Below are positions 5,501-6,207 of a DNA stretch of 6,207 bases, piece by piece. This DNA comes from Oscillospiraceae bacterium (GTDB lineage: Bacteria > Bacillota > Clostridia > Oscillospirales > Oscillospiraceae): NCBI GenBank assembly GCA_009785655.1, contig WQVW01000104.1, positions 1-6,207 on the forward strand. Reading direction: 5' to 3'. The position numbers and the translations under genes were made by a program. The notes below the pieces were generated by a model, which ran no database searches, was not told where the DNA came from, and saw nothing but the letters and a program-made list of their open reading frames with translations. Every line of letters starts with the position of its first letter. Position 1 is the stretch's first letter.

Positions 5501-6207
5501 TATGTCAGCCACGCCAGATCCTCATCCGCCGACTGACGGCAACACTTACGCTTTTGGTGGTTGGTGGACAACGCCGAACGGGGATACCAGCGGTGAACAA
5601 GTGCTTCCAAGCTCCACCGTATGGGATGAACCCGGCGATATTACACTCTATGTCCATTGGAGTCTGGTACCCACAGTCACACTCTGGTTTGACGGAAACG
5701 GCGGCACACCCGCTATGCAGACGCGGCGCGGCGCTGTTGTCGGGATGGAGATTTTAGCAAGTGAATTTATCCAAGACCCGACACAAGCGAGCTATACGTT
5801 CATCGGTTGGTTCACAGATGCTATAGGCGGAACGCAGATTGCCGACTCAGACCTGATTCCAGACACAAATATGACCTATTACGCCCAATGGACACCGATT
5901 CCGCCAATCACGATCACATTTGATGCGCAAGGCGGTACGCCAGACGGACAACAGCAGACAGTGGTGCCGGGCGACACTTACGGCGCGGCATTGTCTCAAA
6001 TCCAGCGGCCAACGCAGATGGGATATGCTTTCAGCGGCTGGTGGACAACACCGAACGGGGATACCAGCGGTGTACAGATACTCACCACCACCGTTGTCAC
6101 GGCGATGACGAATCAAACACTCTATGCCCACTGGGACGCGGTGACAGTGACGATCACCTTCGATGCAGAAGGCGGCACGCCTGCGATACAGGTCGTACCC
6201 GGCCAAG
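2577..6207 (+). CDS. Large secreted beta-helix and InlB B-type repeat surface protein (3' end outside window)
   Basis: A continuous frame of 1,210 codons begins at the ATG at 2577 and is still open at the window end. Residues 1-24 are a signal peptide (MKKFLSCLLVVVLLMGILPP, likely cut after TFA). Residues about 30-130 are a Thr/Gly/Ala-rich lead-in. Residues about 150-300 carry five GGTISxN coils (starting near residues 164, 192, 217, 246 and 272, spaced 25-29) alternating with GGGV/GGGI turns; this is typical of right-handed parallel beta-helix proteins and polymorphic-outer-membrane-protein-like repeats. From residue about 367 to the edge are eleven InlB B-type units built as TFDAxGGTP ... 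GYxFxGWF ... TLYAHW. Such repeats form small beta-grasp-like domains that act as extended stalks in surface proteins. No catalytic motif is visible. The likely role is an adhesin or surface filament; a C-terminal wall anchor, perhaps SLH as in the neighbour, is inferred only. The mature part has no lysine and a single cysteine. Confidence 0.9.
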   Translation, partial: MKKFLSCLLVVVLLMGILPPVTFAATVGVTSYSDLAAAIAAAPTDGTVTTIELENSFSATGGALTITAGQNIVLTSAAGSNFTFTQAATGQRHFSVAGNLTLQNVTLSGPGGGTTAIVGGVDVSGGTLTVGVGGTITNCRAPGSSSASYGGGVNVSHGGSLIVSGGTISNNATSWVGGGVLLTGNSTLTMTSGTISGNTSVTNGGGVSIQNGTATISGGTISGNMVTSASSLGGGMSLTAANLTMSGGVITNNRANNGGGIYVDNSGAINMTGGTISNNVAAANGGGIYTAQYTSNNPLPPNSYINLIIGSAVVFSGNVAGNGARIPPSNVGNTNISTTNTSSVFGNPLNNLDINYFGSAGVMVMYLTVTFSPGTNGTFPSGTVTQQNILTTNSPLVPVAPIPIPQPTANYGFIGWSSDGGVTVLTSAQVLTTPVSNNTTYVAQYVPPITVTFDAQGGAPATQTVTPVQVTGTYANALSQVTTPTLEGYVFRGWFTTMDRGAIAGGVQIFPTSIVTQTTDQTLYAWWIADPTVTITFDANGGTPATQVVSNRVVGNSYAATLAAVTTPTWSGYVFQGWFTAPVSGTQITNTSLITDADTTVYAHWLANPTITVTFDAQGGTPDGQQETLQTGSLYGSILSQVQQPTQMGHAFIGWFTTPNGDASGVQIIPTTVVTATTNQTLYAHWMAVSVTITFDAQGGVPATQVVSGQVPLSSYSPVLAAATTPVLAGYVFQGWYDQPQGMGGSHITSGSLIPPMDMTLYAWWEPAPTITITFDAQGGTPDGQTATAATGVTYGIAFAEITEPSLTGYVFSGWFTAPSGVAGSVQILDTTVIAVTANQTLYAHWIVNPTVTITFDAAGGTPAIQTVDGNASGSSYAPVLAAITTPTWLGYSFNGWFDAETGDNQIISSSTIPSADTTLYAQWTPIPAITVTFDSQGGIFNPGDAVPGSGVTFSPDDTLAYYAPVTVGGTFLQAMSATPDPHPPTDGNTYAFGGWWTTPNGDTSGEQVLPSSTVWDEPGDITLYVHWSLVPTVTLWFDGNGGTPAMQTRRGAVVGMEILASEFIQDPTQASYTFIGWFTDAIGGTQIADSDLIPDTNMTYYAQWTPIPPITITFDAQGGTPDGQQQTVVPGDTYGAALSQIQRPTQMGYAFSGWWTTPNGDTSGVQILTTTVVTAMTNQTLYAHWDAVTVTITFDAEGGTPAIQVVPGQ
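3066..3410 (+). repeat. Beta-helix coil repeats (GGTISxN), five copies
   Basis: Protein-level repeats SGGTISNN, SGTISGN, SGGTISGN, SGGVITNN and TGGTISNN begin near 3066, 3150, 3225, 3312 and 3390, that is every 25-29 residues. Each is usually followed by a GGG turn. The regular spacing and small-residue turns suggest successive rungs of a parallel beta-helix. DNA similarity between copies is modest, so these are old repeats. Confidence 0.65.
3675..6207 (+). repeat. Tandem array of eleven InlB B-type (Flg_new-like) repeats, last one incomplete
   Basis: The conserved Phe of the TFDA motif falls at 3687, 3933, 4185, 4419, 4659, 4899, 5142, 5376, 5688, 5919 and 6159. Units are therefore 77-84 residues, except one of 104 residues starting at 5376. 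Each complete unit ends in LYAxW or a close variant and contains xFxGWx in the middle. The first unit is divergent (TFSPGTNGTF ... TTYVAQY). Units 1 to 10 alternate between a subtype with SGVQIxxTTVVTAxTNQTLYAHW-like ends and a subtype with PVLAAxTTPT and LIPxxDxTLYAxW. Confidence 0.85.

Noticed and set aside
4011..6206. Several short forward and reverse frames inside the repeat array
   Set aside because: All overlap the long in-frame repeat protein, recur with the repeat period, and show no independent start signals or domains.
3675..6207. CRISPR-like or DNA satellite array
   Set aside because: The repeats are about 240 bp, coding, divergent at DNA level and conserved at protein level; there are no short identical repeats with unique spacers.

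Overview
The window carries parts of two secreted, repeat-built cell-surface protein genes, both on the + strand. It looks like a low-to-mid GC Firmicute, most likely an anaerobic Clostridia-type bacterium. The reasons are strong AGGAG-type ribosome binding sites, Gram-positive signal peptides, C-terminal S-layer homology (SLH) domains, BspA-like DUF285 leucine-rich repeats, and InlB B-type (Listeria-Bacteroides, Flg_new) repeats. I cannot name a genus. No replication, mobility, CRISPR, rRNA or tRNA signal is visible.

Layout. Positions 1-201 hold a terminator-like hairpin (37-63) and a good extended -10 promoter (123-151). Positions 202-2265 are one BspA-like/SLH surface protein gene in a single frame, broken by one in-frame TAA at 1420-1422. 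The 5' piece (202-1422) carries the signal peptide and DUF285 repeats; the 3' piece carries three SLH domains. A perfect 24-bp palindrome (2254-2277) sits on its stop codon. The 311-bp intergenic stretch 2266-2576 holds a long hairpin (2330-2374), a second extended -10 promoter (2403-2431) embedded in a dyad (2410-2441), and a possible 23-codon leader ORF ending in an ATGA overlap with the next gene.

From 2577 to the window edge runs an uninterrupted reading frame of 1,210 codons whose stop lies outside the window. It encodes a signal peptide, a right-handed beta-helix-like stretch of GGTISxN coils, then eleven InlB B-type repeats (the last cut by the window end). These repeats alternate between two subtypes.

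Together the genes look like a locus for adhesin or S-layer-associated proteins. The first would be held to the cell wall by SLH domains; the second is inferred to carry an anchor beyond the window. The most unusual property is composition. By hand translation, no lysine occurs outside the signal peptides: none in about 1,207 residues of the second protein and none in about 677 of the first, including the stretch across the broken stop. I see no enzyme, toxin or defence system here. The points worth following are the lysine exclusion, the two-type alternation of the repeat array, the interrupted SLH gene and the symmetric DNA around the gene boundary.
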